Below, piece after piece: positions 52,332 to 62,442 of a DNA stretch of 64,000 nt. The notes beneath the pieces were generated by a model that was not told where the DNA came from, did not search any database, and saw only the letters and a list, made by a program, of their open reading frames with translations. This DNA comes from Variovorax paradoxus (GTDB taxonomy: Bacteria; Pseudomonadota; Gammaproteobacteria; Burkholderiales; Burkholderiaceae_C): positions 62,001 through 126,000 of the forward strand of contig CP063168.1 in NCBI GenBank assembly GCA_016806145.1. The letters run 5' to 3'. Both the position numbers and the translations under genes were made by a program. Numbering within the stretch: position 1 is the stretch's first letter; the number at the start of each line of letters is the position of its first letter.

Positions 52332-53399
52332 ATGCACATTTACTCGAGAAAAGCTACTTTTCCCACCGTTCGCGCGATGGCTGCTGCAGCTACGCTTGCG
52401 ACGGCGGCACTATGGGGCTTTCAGCCCTTTAACGCACGGGCTGACAGGGTGGACTCAGCACTTCACTACACCGCACGTAATCGTGGCGTCGTCCCCATTC
52501 CCGGGGCAGAGCAGACGTTACAGACTGTCGTCGCGGAACCGTACTTCAAGGTGTCCGACACCAGTCTTCAACTCGAGGGAGCGGTGTTCGATAAGCAAGG
52601 AAATCTTCTATTCGTCGAGGTGTTTGGCGGTCAGTTATTCAAATTGACGCCAGACAAAAAACTCAGCATATTGCTTCCAAAGAGCAAATTAGGTCCCGCT
52701 GGCCTTGCCGTACACAAGGACGGTCGTATCTTTATATCTGGCCTGGGTAACTTTGTGGACGCCGGTTCTGTCCTGGCGATCAGCCCTGACGGAAGCAGCG
52801 TGGAGACAATCGTTCCTGCAAGCGCGGGTTACACGCCCGATGATCTGGTGTTCGATTCCAGTGGTGGCTTCTATTTCACCGACTTCAAGGGTGCCTCATT
52901 TGACCCGCGAGGCGGGGTCTACTATGTTTCGCCGGATTTCAAAACTATCACGCCAGTGGTGAGAAACATGTCGGTGGCGAATGGCGTAGCGTTGAGTCCC
53001 GACGGGAAGGTGCTCTGGACTAACGAGTTCAGCGGCGGCAAGTTGCACCGTATTGAGCTCTCCGCGCCCGCCACGATCGCCCCGTTTGGGACAGCCACGC
53101 CCTACCATTTCAGTGGGCACGCGCCGGACTCGATGCGAACGGACAGAGACGGCAACGTTTATGTAGCCATGTATCAGCAAGGTCGCGTACTCGTTCTCAA
53201 CGATAACGGTATCGCGATCGGACAAATACTATTGCCGGGCCGCGACAAGGGCCACAATCTCCGGTCTACAAGCCTTGCGTTTTTTCCGAATTCTAGCGAA
53301 TTGGTTATTCTTTCCAATGATGCGGAAGCAGGGCAGGGTACGACCATTTTTCGGGCGCAGGGCTTTGCAAAAGGCGCCTTGCTCTATTCACATCAATAG
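52332..53399 (+). CDS. SMP-30/gluconolactonase-like exported protein
   Basis: The 355-residue protein has a signal peptide (about residues 1-36) and a six-bladed propeller of the SMP-30/LRE type. Probable metal ligands are the Glu in LEGAVFDKQ, the Asn in VANGVALSPDG and the Asp in DSMRTDRDGN. Related proteins (SMP-30, gluconolactonase, Drp35) hydrolyse lactones with a divalent metal. It would act in the periplasm on a sugar or other lactone; the substrate is unknown. It is divergent from a LysR regulator. Confidence 0.85.
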   Translation: MHIYSRKATFPTVRAMAAAATLATAALWGFQPFNARADRVDSALHYTARNRGVVPIPGAEQTLQTVVAEPYFKVSDTSLQLEGAVFDKQGNLLFVEVFGGQLFKLTPDKKLSILLPKSKLGPAGLAVHKDGRIFISGLGNFVDAGSVLAISPDGSSVETIVPASAGYTPDDLVFDSSGGFYFTDFKGASFDPRGGVYYVSPDFKTITPVVRNMSVANGVALSPDGKVLWTNEFSGGKLHRIELSAPATIAPFGTATPYHFSGHAPDSMRTDRDGNVYVAMYQQGRVLVLNDNGIAIGQILLPGRDKGHNLRSTSLAFFPNSSELVILSNDAEAGQGTTIFRAQGFAKGALLYSHQ

Positions 53400-53471
53400 T
53401 AGCGCTATGGTCGGACGGATACAACAATCATCCCGGATTTGTGGGGCTCAACACTCTGAGAGGCCTGCGCC

Positions 53472-53870
53472 ATGAAGAAATCGAACAAGTTTTAACCTAA
53501 GCGTGAGCTGCAGTCAGGGTGCTGCAGGAGCGCCGTGGGGAGTATCCGTAGCTGTCGGCGCACTCGAGTCGATCGCACGGAAGATTGTCACAGGCACTGA
53601 ATGAATGGGTCAAGCGCTACGAGGTTGACAACTGCGATCGAGAAGGCGGGACGACGGCGAGGCCCGGCCGCTGAAGGAACTCGAACGAGGTCAAGGAATT
53701 GCGCCGGGCCAACAAGTTCTGATACCTGCGAGCGTTCTTTTTGCCTCGGCGGGGCTTGACCGCCGACTCGAGTCTGCGGCATTCATCGACAAGCATCGCG
53801 CCACCTACAAGGTCAAGCCGATCTGCAACACCTTTGCAGGTCGCTCCGGCGGTTTATCGGCGGCATTGGA
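53472..53870 (+). pseudogene. Decayed IS3-family transposase remnant
   Basis: The ATG at 53472 opens MKKSNKF followed by a stop, matching the start of IS3 OrfA proteins. Further pieces in shifted frames correspond to the conserved segments LxEWVKRYE, KELRRANEI and the start of OrfB (AFIDKHRATYKVKPICN). Several stops and frameshifts are present. No inverted repeat was recognised. The sequence from 53870 to 54224 contains no supported gene. Confidence 0.7.
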
Positions 53871-54224
53871 ATTCCCGATAGCACCGCCCAGTAGGCCCAC
53901 GATGAAGCTGCGGCTGCGCTTCAGGCTACTCGCTTCGAGGTTACCTGACAAGCGTGAATCTCTCTCGGACGAGGCCAGTGCCGTATTGGCAGCGGCGGCA
54001 CTGCCAATTGTCTACCGCTAGCAGTGCAACCGCTTATGCAATTTACTTCCGCTGTAGCGGAATCTTGCCGGCGTCCTTCTCCAAATTCCACCTGCAGAAC
54101 CTTCGAGCTAATAGATTCGCGCTTGCATCGAATTGATCGATTCGATGGTAAGGGTGAAAAGAATATTTTCAATACAGTTCTGTCAGCTGAAATGTAGGTG
54201 AGAGTCTTAGTGGCAGTGATAGGT

Positions 54225-55328
54225 TTAAATAAGAAACTCGGACTCAACTCTTGAGCGCCAGGCGGGATAGCTGGTTGGGACGGTGGGTTCCAGTTCTTGA
54301 GCGATTCGCAGTAGAAGGATGTTGAGTTCGTCAGACATTAGAGAGACACCGGCAATATTCGCAGTCGACTGGATGATTTTCCGAGTTCCGTCAACGACGT
54401 CCAGGCTTCGAAGTATTGTCTCGTCGTGCGCCAACGTGAAAAACCAGTTCTGCAGCGAAGAAACAACTTTGCCTTCGCGGTAGGAAGTATGAACGAGATC
54501 TGCGTCCGGCATAGCATAGACCAAGGACATGATGTCAAAGCTCGATAGCTCTATCAAAGAATCCGAATCTTCCTTCATATTTTTTAGCAGGCGGATGGCT
54601 TTCTTGCATCCACCAGCAGTGCGATCGTCCTTTGCATTTATAAAGGATCGGACTTTAAAAGGATAGTTGGTTATTATTTTCCCGCTTTTTTTGTCGTATA
54701 TCTGAACTCCCCTGTCATCGCTATTTTGAGTTCGCTGATAGGTCGCTGTTTTGTAGATCACCGCGGGGACTACGTCAATCTCCCGAAGGAGTGAGCCTTC
54801 TGATACTGTTATGCACTTTGCGCCGGAATCATCAATCTTTGCGGCAGGAAATGCGGAGCGAATTACGGTACAGCATTCGGCGCGCAACCCTGATATAGTC
54901 GCTGGCGCAGTACTTTTACTCGCGGTATAGGTCGACGCGGCCGGTCCATGTGGGTCATAAACGAAATAATCCGTTGGAGCTACGAGCATATCTACATCAC
55001 TCACGCGCCGCAGATGCACATTTAGTGGAAGCGAGCCTTGAAGCTCCACCGTCACAAGCGTCGAGCGCCTTTGCAATCCACTATCAATCTGCTTGGCTAC
55101 TCTTTCGGCCTCGCGGTAGCTAATGGCTGTGTACTGCGCGTCGACTTCTTGCATCGACACGAGGGCATACTGAAAACTCGAAGACCTAGTTTTTTTCTGA
55201 TAGCCTTTTGTGACTGAATCTAAGATGGAACTGTCTTGAGCAGTTGTAGCACTTTCTCCAAAAGATACGGCTCCACTGTTGCGCCGTGCATTTACTCGAC
55301 TGATGCGCTTTGAATAGTCAGTTGCCAC
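54225..55328 (-). CDS. CBASS CD-NTase (cyclic-oligonucleotide synthase)
   Basis: The 367-residue protein has the Pol-beta/CD-NTase catalytic pattern: G98-S99 in LQGSLPLN, D111-x-D113 in SDVDMLVAP, and D185 in LREIDVVPA as the third metal ligand. Further SMODS-type features are GVQIYDKKSGK, NYPFKV and TAGGCKKAIRLLKNMK. Such enzymes make cyclic di- or trinucleotides after phage infection. The gene starts inside the end of the Cap15 gene (11-base overlap) and lies downstream of it. I see no Cap2/Cap3 ancillary genes, so this is a minimal two-gene CBASS. The product nucleotide cannot be read from sequence. Confidence 0.85.
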   Translation of the reverse strand: MATDYSKRISRVNARRNSGAVSFGESATTAQDSSILDSVTKGYQKKTRSSSFQYALVSMQEVDAQYTAISYREAERVAKQIDSGLQRRSTLVTVELQGSLPLNVHLRRVSDVDMLVAPTDYFVYDPHGPAASTYTASKSTAPATISGLRAECCTVIRSAFPAAKIDDSGAKCITVSEGSLLREIDVVPAVIYKTATYQRTQNSDDRGVQIYDKKSGKIITNYPFKVRSFINAKDDRTAGGCKKAIRLLKNMKEDSDSLIELSSFDIMSLVYAMPDADLVHTSYREGKVVSSLQNWFFTLAHDETILRSLDVVDGTRKIIQSTANIAGVSLMSDELNILLLRIAQELEPTVPTSYPAWRSRVESEFLI

Positions 55329-55956
55329 GGGTTCTCCTGGTTATTTTCATTCGACCGCCTGTATGGCGCCCTCCACCATTAAAGTAGATCGCGTCGGCAC
55401 TTGAGCCGTCGGCAGAGATATGCCATTCGGCGTAACCGTGATGCGCTTTTAGTTGTGGCTCTCCAGGCCGAGGCTCATTACGATAGCTGTACATTAAGAT
55501 ATAGCCCAGATCTTCTTCGACAATGATTGAGGCCGCTACACTGTGAGAGCGCGAGTTCTTCGTTTGAGAGTAGATCCTGATCTTTTCCCAGCCTTGCGAG
55601 ACGGTAATCTCTGACGACCATTGGTACTCGACGTGTCCTGTGGTTGGATTGATTGTCTCGCCAACACAATCCCATTTCCCGCGCAAGTCGGGTATATCAA
55701 GAGCATAGTGTACGAGCCATGTGCGCCAAGCCCATTTATCAAAAGCCAAGTGCCCCAAAGCATAAAAAATGGCCGCCGTGAGTGGCAAAGACCAAAATGC
55801 ACGCTCTTGAATAAGACCCCAGCGCTCAGCGTAAGTTATCAGCGTGGCAACTAAAACGGCCAAGGATGAACTTGCTAAGCCTGCAAGGATTCCGAGAAAT
55901 CGTCCAACAGTGGCCCTGCTGTGTCCAACTACAGCATACTCATGGTTTGATGCCAA
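55318..55956 (-). CDS. cap15: CBASS effector Cap15 (two-TM, beta-barrel receptor)
   Basis: The 212-residue protein has two N-terminal membrane helices (about residues 20-42 and 53-71) followed by a beta-strand-rich soluble domain from about 88, with LRGKWDCVGETI, ITVSQGWEKIRIYS, GYILMYSYRNEP, HHGYAEWHI and AIYFNGGGRHTGGRM. That layout is the known Cap15 effector, in which a cyclic-nucleotide-binding beta-barrel triggers oligomerisation in the inner membrane and membrane disruption. It precedes the CD-NTase with an 11-base overlap. The cluster is visibly richer in A/T than the flanking operons, a sign of transfer. Confidence 0.85.
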   Translation of the reverse strand: MASNHEYAVVGHSRATVGRFLGILAGLASSSLAVLVATLITYAERWGLIQERAFWSLPLTAAIFYALGHLAFDKWAWRTWLVHYALDIPDLRGKWDCVGETINPTTGHVEYQWSSEITVSQGWEKIRIYSQTKNSRSHSVAASIIVEEDLGYILMYSYRNEPRPGEPQLKAHHGYAEWHISADGSSADAIYFNGGGRHTGGRMKITRRTRGN

Positions 55957-56854
55957 TGACTATTCTCCTTGCGATCTTTTTCTGGATCTGTGAATTATCA
56001 CGGCCAAGGGAAATTCGTCAGTTGTTAATTAATTTTTAAAAAGACTTATATCCCAAAGGGTACATTTTGCGGTTAATTGAAAATTAATTTGAACACAAGG
56101 GTTGATGCGACCCTTATTCCTATCGTCTAGCGGAGGCGCGGGGGCAGGCGGCTTTGCTTCATCATCCGTGTCGGTACTTCAGTCTCTTCGACAATTATCG
56201 CACCATCGGCTTCGGTATCGTTCAAATTTGTCTCTGAGATCTGCGCATCGCAACAGATCGCCTCGAAGTGGGCCTTTCGGGGCATTCAATGAGTGAAAGG
56301 CCCGCCATCCTCATATGGATCGCTTTTTTGCTGCGTACGCACTTGGCTCGGCGCGACGCGCACTGAGCGCCATCGATTGATGCCTAGTTCTTCAGTTCAG
56401 GTGGCTTAATACGTCTGTGACTTTTTCTAGAGCAGGCATGCCGGACCCTGCCGCCGCATGTGCTTCTTTCGAGTGGTGGGAGTAGTTCGAGGATCTGACT
56501 CGGAACGGGGCCCGAAGAGGTAAGCCAGTCTTCGAGGATTTGGTCACGATTCAGCGCTCCAGGCGTCCCATGTTGCGGATGTCGCGTGAGCCCTCGGACG
56601 CAATGGGTCCCCCGGCTTTCATAGAAACCGGGCGGTATGAAGGTCAGTCTGGCGAGTTACGAGGGGTAGTTTGCCTTCTGCAGGCGCGTGCTAAGCAACG
56701 GATTCGAGCAGGTGATTATTCCGAACCGGGCTATGAATTCAATCGCCGCAGTTGCAATGAAATAAACAATCTATATTATGTTTAATCCATGTTCGTGGTT
56801 TTTATAAGCGCCATATGAGCACGGACCGGAGAAGCAAAGCAGAAAACTTGTAGG
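55957..56854. other. Gap between the CBASS operon and the NACHT gene
   Basis: About 900 bases, AT-rich next to cap15 (55980-56100) where its promoter should lie. Short frames occur on both strands but none has a recognisable motif or convincing ribosome site. It may hold a decayed gene. Confidence 0.4.
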
Positions 56855-59800
56855 TCAAGCCGCTGGCACCTGCAAAACTCCGAAAGCGCCTTCTGGAAGT
56901 TTGAACACATTGCACCATTGATCTCGTGTCTCGATCTTAGAACGACGAGAGTCGAGAGCCTTACTCAGAAGCGAAGATAGCTCATACGCGTACCTATCGC
57001 TCAAGTCTTCGCAACGTAGAAGTACAGGTGCTTCCGAAGCCGCGTCTTGAAGATAAATGTCGCTTTTCGCAAGCTGAATTAAAATTCCAGCGTACACATT
57101 TATCGCTTTTGAGTCTTTGAGTTGGATTTCTTGGATTTCTTGCGGAACACTTAATAGTATTCTTATTGCTCTCGACGCAATTACCGTTAACTCCGAATCG
57201 TCGGGCATTCCCTTGGCAAGGTTTTCCAGCGCAGACCGATGACTCTCTACATCGAACTTTTTAGAAAAGCAGGCGCCCACACCTATGAGTACCAGCAACG
57301 CTCGCCTGGTTGAATCTTTATTGCACGCTTCAATTAGAGGCAGCAAATTATTTTCCATCAATCTGGAGGGAGCCCATCTTATAAACCTTGTACATTCCAG
57401 AAGTAAGTGTACGCAAGCCTCATCGCTCCACGTCCGGTCATGAAGCGAAAAATAAAATGTCGAGTATGGACTTGCAGTTTCCAGTCTTAGCGATTCTGTT
57501 AGAAAATCTTGCAAGACGGCGCCAGGCTCAACGTTGCTGGAATCCCAGCCGACCGTGCAAAAGTTGCATATCTGGATGAGCTTTTTCTTTGCCTTATCCG
57601 CGATCCCATGACCAATCGCACGGCTAATTAATTTTTTAAGATACTGATCTTTGTCGCTTGTGTGGGAAATTTGAAGGCCGATAGCAAAAATTGGCACTCC
57701 AGCCGCCGATATGTGTGAACCAAAAGGCGGTTTTGAGCTAGCACTTGCAAAATCATCAAAGGACAAACCGGTCGTAATCCAGCGATCCTGAGCATCGGCC
57801 CAGTCAGCCGAGGTGCCGTGCTCGCCGAGTTCAATATCGCGCGCAAGATCCTGAAGCTGTTCCTCGGAATCTATGTAATCAATAAAGTTGGCAATCTGCC
57901 AGGGAAGCAAACGTAGAATAGTTTTTGCAGAATTTAAGCTCACCCCGAGGCCAATTTCTCTCAAGCAGGCCGCTAGTGCTGCAGGACCTGGATTATTGGC
58001 AAAACGGGCCGCCCATCGGATAGGGGCCCAGCCCGAACTCAAATTTTCAATATCCGCAGCATTTGCAAGCCAGCCGCGAAAATGCTCGGTGGACCTTAGG
58101 TTTAAAGTAAGTCCCGTTGACGCCTCGCCAAGCGATAACTTACAACCTATCCGTCCTTTGTCAGAGTTCCAAGGAAGGATCAACGTGCTCAACCTTGCAT
58201 ATTTTTCTCTTTCCAAATCACCTATCTTTGTGGGTTGATCCCGCTCTAGGAAGTGCGCAAGACGATCTGAAAATTCGTCGAGACTCAAACCAAGAGGGTC
58301 GCTTCTCGATATCAAATGCGTTAACGCTTCCGGTCCAATCCCGGCAGGTAGCGGCAACGGGAGCACATCCAATAACTGTAAAACCGAGTCAGAATCTAAA
58401 GGGAGTAGAGACGAGAGAAGTGGGGAAAACTTGCCTGGATCCATAGAGCACATGTGAAGTAACAACTCCCATCCTTGCTTGGCCGCCGGCAACGGCACAG
58501 AGCCTAAATGGTTCGAGAGGCTGTCTATCGCGATAGTGCTGGTGCTCGCCTCGAAAAGATCTGGCATGCGCGGGTCGAGCCGCTGCGCAGGACAGCTCAC
58601 CAACTCGAGGGCGTGTTTGGCTAAAAGGCGCCTTGAGAGCGGATGGTCCACTCCTATGCCGTCCACAAACATCTCCAGCGCCAGCTTGGCGCCGACTTTC
58701 ACGGTTTCATAAGGATTGCCCAGTTCAATCTCCCGGGGAATTCCTACGATGGATCCTCTCAAGTGATGAAGAACATCCTCGGCAAAACATCGGCTTGCAG
58801 CGATGAGGAATACGTGGCGCCAATGCGCGCTACGAGCAAGTAGCCCGAGCCGTTGCAATACAACTTCATGAGGTCCAGCAGTTAGCGCACCAGCTGCCAT
58901 AAATTCTTGAAGCGATCGCACATCGAAAGTGATACGACCTTCATCCCTGGCCGCTAACAATACAAGCCGATGCAGAGCGACTTTTACCAACTCAAAAGCT
59001 CGGGATTCCACCTCCTCGGAATCGTGCCCTTGCTCTAGAAGATATTCTTTTACAAGCTTTATGAAGCGGGATTCAGTCAAATACGACTGCGCCGCGCCCC
59101 GATGCTCACTATCGGTTTGAAGAATCAATCCGGCGCGCTGGTGGATAGGCCCAAGAATGGTCCAATTCTTCTCGATGATTCTCTGATTACCTCCGCCTTT
59201 GGCCTTTTCACGCTTTCGAAGTATATCGAAATACTCATTGAAAAGGCTCCATCTGGCGCTTGGAATGCTCCCACCTGTATCAACAATCATATGCATGATG
59301 GTGACTTGTAGCGGGCTAATCATTAGCCGTGAAATCGCCGGCTTCTCTGTGGCAGCTTGAATTTGAATTAAAAGTTCGTTTCGCCGATAGCTGTCATCCG
59401 GGTATCTTGCCTCACCCAATGCTTCGCCGTACGCAATAGCTTCAGCCGGAGAAAGATCCGCTAAGGTCCAATGCTCCCAAAGGCTGCCCGCAAAATCATC
59501 GTTGTACCCTTGGGGTCTAGTCGTGACAATGAGGAGGGCATCCGCTTCTGCGGAAATAATCTCTCCCTCTAATACTTGGACAGCTTCTAGTACGGACGAA
59601 CGCTCTCCTGACGGCGGGACCTCGTCGAGGCCATCTAAAACAATCACCCAAGGATATTGTTTGAGCCAATTTCGAAAATCTGCTTTATCAATGTTTTCAT
59701 CTGCCACATCGCTCAAGTCACTCACAATATGAGACAGTAGGGTAGGAATTCTTTCCCGCTCTTCCCGAGCGGAACTTATAGAATCGGCGAAACGCGGCAG

Positions 59801-60832
59801 AGAAATGAAAAGTGGAAATCTTCTTGCAAAGTTTTCATCAATACCCTGAGTTCTGGCGCGCTTAATTATTTCCTCCGACAATTTAAGCGTTTGCGGATCG
59901 TTCGCGGCGGCCCAATCATGAAGAAGATGGGCTCGAAAAAGTTGCACTATAAAAGTACTTGCCGTCGATTTTCCCTGCCCCGGCCCTCCGAGCAAAACAA
60001 TTTTGTTGCGAGGCGCGGTGCTCGATAAAGTCAAAGCCGCGCCGCGTTCAGGCGAAGGAGTAGTTAAAAATTTCTCTTTTGAACGCTGGGTTAGTGAATC
60101 AACTACCCGTGCGCGCCCAGACTCCGGGTCTGAGACTGAAGAACGTAATGGAAGATCTACAAAAATTTGGCTGGTTCGAATTTGAGGATCTGCAACATCA
60201 CCTGCGTCTCTCAGTCGAGCAAATTGGTCTTTCCTAAGTGAATTTCTCAGGGATCTTCTTATGATCTCGTGAAACGCAGATTTTTTAGTATCAAGATCTT
60301 CCATTAGCTTGGCTATTACATCCCCGGGAGTCAACCAAGCCGCATAAGCCTTCCGTATGGCGTCATGATGCATTAAAAGATCTGAAATCTTATCTGCCGG
60401 CCATACGTCGAAGCCTTTGGTTCCAATGTCTTTCCAACCGGAAAGAGTGTCCTTTATTTTTGTTAAACCACCCTTAGTCTCGGTGGTTCCAGATTTTCCA
60501 TCGGCGCCCGAAAGACGTACATTGGTTGCAACGATATAGTACACAGGCGCGCGTAAATTTCGCTGTTCGTATTTTTTGTGTTCACCGGACAGCTGCTTTT
60601 TCAGCCACGCCAGATCTTGAGCGGCGGACTGAAGTCTCTCTTTAAACTTCGCCTGAACAACAAGGTACCCGTCCCACCCATAATCTTTAATTGCGCCTTC
60701 GAATGTAAAATCTCTGGCGCCGTCTGCTCCTGCAGAGAAGACGGTTCCTGCCGTCCCGAAGACTTGGAAGCAAAGCGCCCGAACTAAGCGCTCGAACGAC
60801 TGCTCATTAAAGCGACCAAATTCCAAGTTCAT
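56855..60832 (-). CDS. PD-(D/E)XK nuclease-NACHT STAND protein (putative anti-phage)
   Basis: This 1325-residue protein has three parts. Residues about 5-160 form a restriction-endonuclease-like domain: G35-A-D37-G-A-R-D41 followed by VVQAKFK with Q60-x-K62. A NACHT-type ATPase follows with Walker A GGPGQGKST (282-290), Walker B WVIVLDGLDEV (D400, D403, E404) and TTRPQGY (437-443). From about 470 to the end are helical repeats without strong motifs, likely the sensor. The layout resembles bacterial NLR-like defence proteins (Avs, bNACHT), where ligand binding drives oligomerisation and nuclease action. It is 900 bases upstream of a CBASS operon on the same strand. Confidence 0.82.
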   Translation of the reverse strand: MNLEFGRFNEQSFERLVRALCFQVFGTAGTVFSAGADGARDFTFEGAIKDYGWDGYLVVQAKFKERLQSAAQDLAWLKKQLSGEHKKYEQRNLRAPVYYIVATNVRLSGADGKSGTTETKGGLTKIKDTLSGWKDIGTKGFDVWPADKISDLLMHHDAIRKAYAAWLTPGDVIAKLMEDLDTKKSAFHEIIRRSLRNSLRKDQFARLRDAGDVADPQIRTSQIFVDLPLRSSVSDPESGRARVVDSLTQRSKEKFLTTPSPERGAALTLSSTAPRNKIVLLGGPGQGKSTASTFIVQLFRAHLLHDWAAANDPQTLKLSEEIIKRARTQGIDENFARRFPLFISLPRFADSISSAREERERIPTLLSHIVSDLSDVADENIDKADFRNWLKQYPWVIVLDGLDEVPPSGERSSVLEAVQVLEGEIISAEADALLIVTTRPQGYNDDFAGSLWEHWTLADLSPAEAIAYGEALGEARYPDDSYRRNELLIQIQAATEKPAISRLMISPLQVTIMHMIVDTGGSIPSARWSLFNEYFDILRKREKAKGGGNQRIIEKNWTILGPIHQRAGLILQTDSEHRGAAQSYLTESRFIKLVKEYLLEQGHDSEEVESRAFELVKVALHRLVLLAARDEGRITFDVRSLQEFMAAGALTAGPHEVVLQRLGLLARSAHWRHVFLIAASRCFAEDVLHHLRGSIVGIPREIELGNPYETVKVGAKLALEMFVDGIGVDHPLSRRLLAKHALELVSCPAQRLDPRMPDLFEASTSTIAIDSLSNHLGSVPLPAAKQGWELLLHMCSMDPGKFSPLLSSLLPLDSDSVLQLLDVLPLPLPAGIGPEALTHLISRSDPLGLSLDEFSDRLAHFLERDQPTKIGDLEREKYARLSTLILPWNSDKGRIGCKLSLGEASTGLTLNLRSTEHFRGWLANAADIENLSSGWAPIRWAARFANNPGPAALAACLREIGLGVSLNSAKTILRLLPWQIANFIDYIDSEEQLQDLARDIELGEHGTSADWADAQDRWITTGLSFDDFASASSKPPFGSHISAAGVPIFAIGLQISHTSDKDQYLKKLISRAIGHGIADKAKKKLIQICNFCTVGWDSSNVEPGAVLQDFLTESLRLETASPYSTFYFSLHDRTWSDEACVHLLLECTRFIRWAPSRLMENNLLPLIEACNKDSTRRALLVLIGVGACFSKKFDVESHRSALENLAKGMPDDSELTVIASRAIRILLSVPQEIQEIQLKDSKAINVYAGILIQLAKSDIYLQDAASEAPVLLRCEDLSDRYAYELSSLLSKALDSRRSKIETRDQWCNVFKLPEGAFGVLQVPAA

Positions 60833-61247
60833 GATTAGTAAATTTTTCGGTGGTGGTCTGACGCAAGGTGATAATAATCGAGTACGCGATGGTCGAATGC
60901 GGTTTTATGCTGTATGTCGGATGTTTTTCCCTTTTCTGTAGCAGCATTTGGTGCGTACTGGGTGCTCAGTAGGGACGAAGACTATGAAGGCGAGAACCGC
61001 ATCACGGTCGAACACCCCTTTCGCGTGCGAGACTGCGTCAATGGCATCCGTACAAGGGTATGAGCGTGCGCTCATCGCGAGTTGAGGTTCAAGGGTGACC
61101 GTATACAGCGGCAACCTCAACTGCGACAGTCGCAAGGGCCGTAGAAATTGGCCGCTGAGCGCGCTCGCCATAGGGCGCCCTTCCGTCTCCGGGCCCATCT
61201 AGGTGAGAGAAGGGCTTCGACGCCCTTTTCTTAACCTGCCCTCCCCC
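60833..61247. other. Intergenic region with a GC-rich hairpin
   Basis: No gene is supported here. It holds the promoter side of the NACHT gene and the 3' side of the DUF932 gene. AAGGGC-TTCGAC-GCCCTT (61210-61227) followed by TTCTT on the plus strand is terminator-like and could end transcription from either side. Confidence 0.45.
61210..61231. terminator. Terminator-like hairpin after the DUF932 gene
   Basis: A perfect 6-bp stem AAGGGC/GCCCTT encloses loop TTCGAC. A T-rich tail lies on the plus strand (TTCTT), a weaker TTCTCTC on the minus strand. It lies about 20 bases after the restored-frame stop of the DUF932 gene (61248). Confidence 0.5.
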
Positions 61248-61261
61248 TCAGCTCTTGTGCT

Positions 61262-62098
61262 TCATAATGGCGTCTGCGAGGACCCACATCGCGGATTAAG
61301 CTTCACCCCCTGATCGATGCCCTGCACGGCGCGCGTCGAAGTCCGACGGTTCGTGCGCGTACGGGCGTCGAGACCCCCGCGCATGACGTTCTCCTGCACC
61401 CGATTGAAGGTGGTCCACAGGTCCGAGCCTTGATCGGCCAGAGGACGGGGTCGAAGTAGCTGGTCTTCGGTGATCGGGGCGGGCTTTGTGACGCTGGGTT
61501 CGTAGCGATACTCAAGAACGGCCCTTGCGTATGCCTGCTGTTCGCCCTGGTCCAGCGTGATCCGTCGCATGTCGTCACGGACCTCCCGCACGAGGTCGAA
61601 TCCGTCGAGGACATCGTAGGCTCCTTGGATGACGCCATCCACTGCGTTCCCGCAATGCTTGATCCGTACGTCCTCGACCACGTCCCCGCAAACCAGCCCG
61701 TTCTTGCAGACGAAGCGAAGGGCTCCCGCTAGCATTTGGTAGGCGCTCGTGCCGTCGTGAGAATTGAGCAGGATCACTTCATCGACAGCCTCTTGATCCG
61801 CCTTCCGCGTCGCATGGCGAAGCCGCATCATGTGCTTGGTGTACTCGCGGCGACCCTCATCGCGCACGCGCGTCTGTGCAACCATGAACGGCTCGAATCC
61901 TTCTTTGCGCAATCCGGCGAGCACCGTCGCCGTGGGGATGTAGCTGTACCGTTCGGAGCGGCTCGCGTGAGGTTGATCGGCAAAGATCGACGGCGCCACC
62001 CGGCGAATCTGGTCGTCCGAGAGAGGGGTAGAGCTGTACAGCACGGGGGCATTGCTGCCAAAACGAGAAGCGAGTATTGGGAGTTTCTTTTCTTTCAT
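61262..62098 (-). CDS. DUF932 protein with a frameshifted C-terminus
   Basis: The ATG at 62098 (MKEKKLPILASRFGSNAPVL) gives 278 residues. HASRSERYSYIPTATVLAGL, MMRLRHATRK, LLNSHDGTSAYQMLAGALRF and KNGLVCGD are DUF932 landmarks, a family common on plasmids and integrative elements. After RAVQGIDQGVKLN the frame departs from the family: a +1 shift near 61296 would read AMWVLADAIMKHKS and stop at 61248, which fits the family's usual ending. So a single-base indel has replaced the last residues. Function of DUF932 is unknown. Longer open frames upstream are spurious. Confidence 0.8.
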   Translation of the reverse strand: MKEKKLPILASRFGSNAPVLYSSTPLSDDQIRRVAPSIFADQPHASRSERYSYIPTATVLAGLRKEGFEPFMVAQTRVRDEGRREYTKHMMRLRHATRKADQEAVDEVILLNSHDGTSAYQMLAGALRFVCKNGLVCGDVVEDVRIKHCGNAVDGVIQGAYDVLDGFDLVREVRDDMRRITLDQGEQQAYARAVLEYRYEPSVTKPAPITEDQLLRPRPLADQGSDLWTTFNRVQENVMRGGLDARTRTNRRTSTRAVQGIDQGVKLNPRCGSSQTPL

Positions 62099-62442
62099 CA
62101 CTGACCGGGTTCCAAGATTCAGAGCCCTTAGGTTTTTGGCTCTGAGGGCATGCGGCAGATCCGGTGTTTTTGGCGCCGTACTTCCTGAGTTCGTCGCCCG
62201 GTGCGCTGCCGCGCAGGGGCTGGACTGGGAGCAAGGGCGGGCCCGGAGACCGCATGCGCAGCGCAGCCGCAGGCGAGCAGCGAACGGGTGAGGACCTGGG
62301 CGCAGCCGGACCCTTGCAGCGAAGCGGGCCCTGGCCAGGCATGGAGCAAAGTCACCGGAAGAAGCGATGAACTCAGGAAGTGCGGGGACAACGGCAGAGC
62401 CGTGCGGGCACTCAGATGCCGGCGCGCGCCGAGCGCCTATCA

